Assembly: GCA_017880945.1 (NCBI GenBank)
Contig: JADGRM010000027.1
Location: 1 to 14,001, forward strand
Length of the DNA: 14,001 bases
Origin: Gallionella sp.
GTDB lineage: Bacteria > Pseudomonadota > Gammaproteobacteria > Burkholderiales > Gallionellaceae
Direction: 5' to 3'
Part shown: positions 13,992 to 14,001 of the stretch, in pieces
How the letters are laid out: each line of letters starts with the position of its first letter
Numbering within the stretch: position 1 is the stretch's first letter
Notes under the pieces: model-generated
Told to the model about the DNA's origin: nothing
Seen by the model: only the letters and a program-made list of their open reading frames with translations
The model's database searches: none
Made by a program: the position numbers and the translations under genes

Positions 13992-14001
13992 ACCCCGGGA
14001 G
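13899..14001 (+). CDS. Second lipoprotein, probable ice-binding paralogue, cut by the window end
   Basis: Only the first 34 codons are visible: MNRFESVTKPMIWSTTLLLA followed by the same VAGC lipobox and a Gly/Ser tether. It differs from the first copy by only a handful of substitutions over the signal region, including Cys6 to Ser and Met12 to Ile. The ribosome site AAGGAG is kept. The signal and tether predict an exported outer-membrane lipoprotein. That the missing body is also DUF3494 is an inference from the duplication; signal regions can be shared while domains differ. Confidence 0.8.
   Translation, partial: MNRFESVTKPMIWSTTLLLAAIVAGCGGGSGTPG

Overview
The window reads as chromosomal DNA of a betaproteobacterium. 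A freshwater Gallionellaceae-like lineage (Sideroxydans/Gallionella type) is my best guess. That placement rests on the style of the ThrS, IF3, PheS and pseudopilin proteins and on moderate base composition; no rRNA or other marker gene is present to test it.

Left part (1-6480, minus strand): the classical translation operon thrS-infC-rpmI-rplT-pheS-pheT, transcribed right to left, with pheT running off the left edge. A sigma-70-type promoter (TTGTAA, 16 bp, TATAAT) lies about 130 bp upstream of thrS. infC has no ATG/GTG/TTG start in a usable position and must begin at a rare codon (ATA or ATT), as expected for autoregulated IF3. A strong intrinsic terminator separates rplT from pheS.

Middle part (6595-9588, plus strand): a compact type II secretion pseudopilin cluster, gspG-H-I-J-K, divergent from thrS, with overlapping or near-touching genes. 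gspJ carries a short in-frame fragment that looks like a widespread dispersed repeat, encoding PFDKLRTG. Directly after gspK a GTG-started frame stops after 29 codons where gspL would be expected. The T2SS cluster therefore appears to end at an evolutionary breakpoint.

Right part (9680-14001, plus strand): an accessory region. A secreted SUMF1/FGE-fold protein, with a hexanucleotide-repeat QA tract and a KAP tract and without the catalytic cysteines of true formylglycine-generating enzymes, is followed 22 bp later by an unrecognised exported protein with a Pro-rich heptapeptide repeat. Then come two tandem lipoprotein genes: one complete DUF3494 ice-binding protein and the start of a second copy cut by the window edge.

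The most interesting hidden structure is non-coding. The two ice-binding genes share a long, nearly identical upstream region containing a perfect 14-bp palindrome (GTGCGCTAGCGCAC). A diverged version of the same upstream module, with a decayed palindrome, stands before the SUMF1-like gene. This suggests one regulator controls three transcription units that encode surface or exported proteins.
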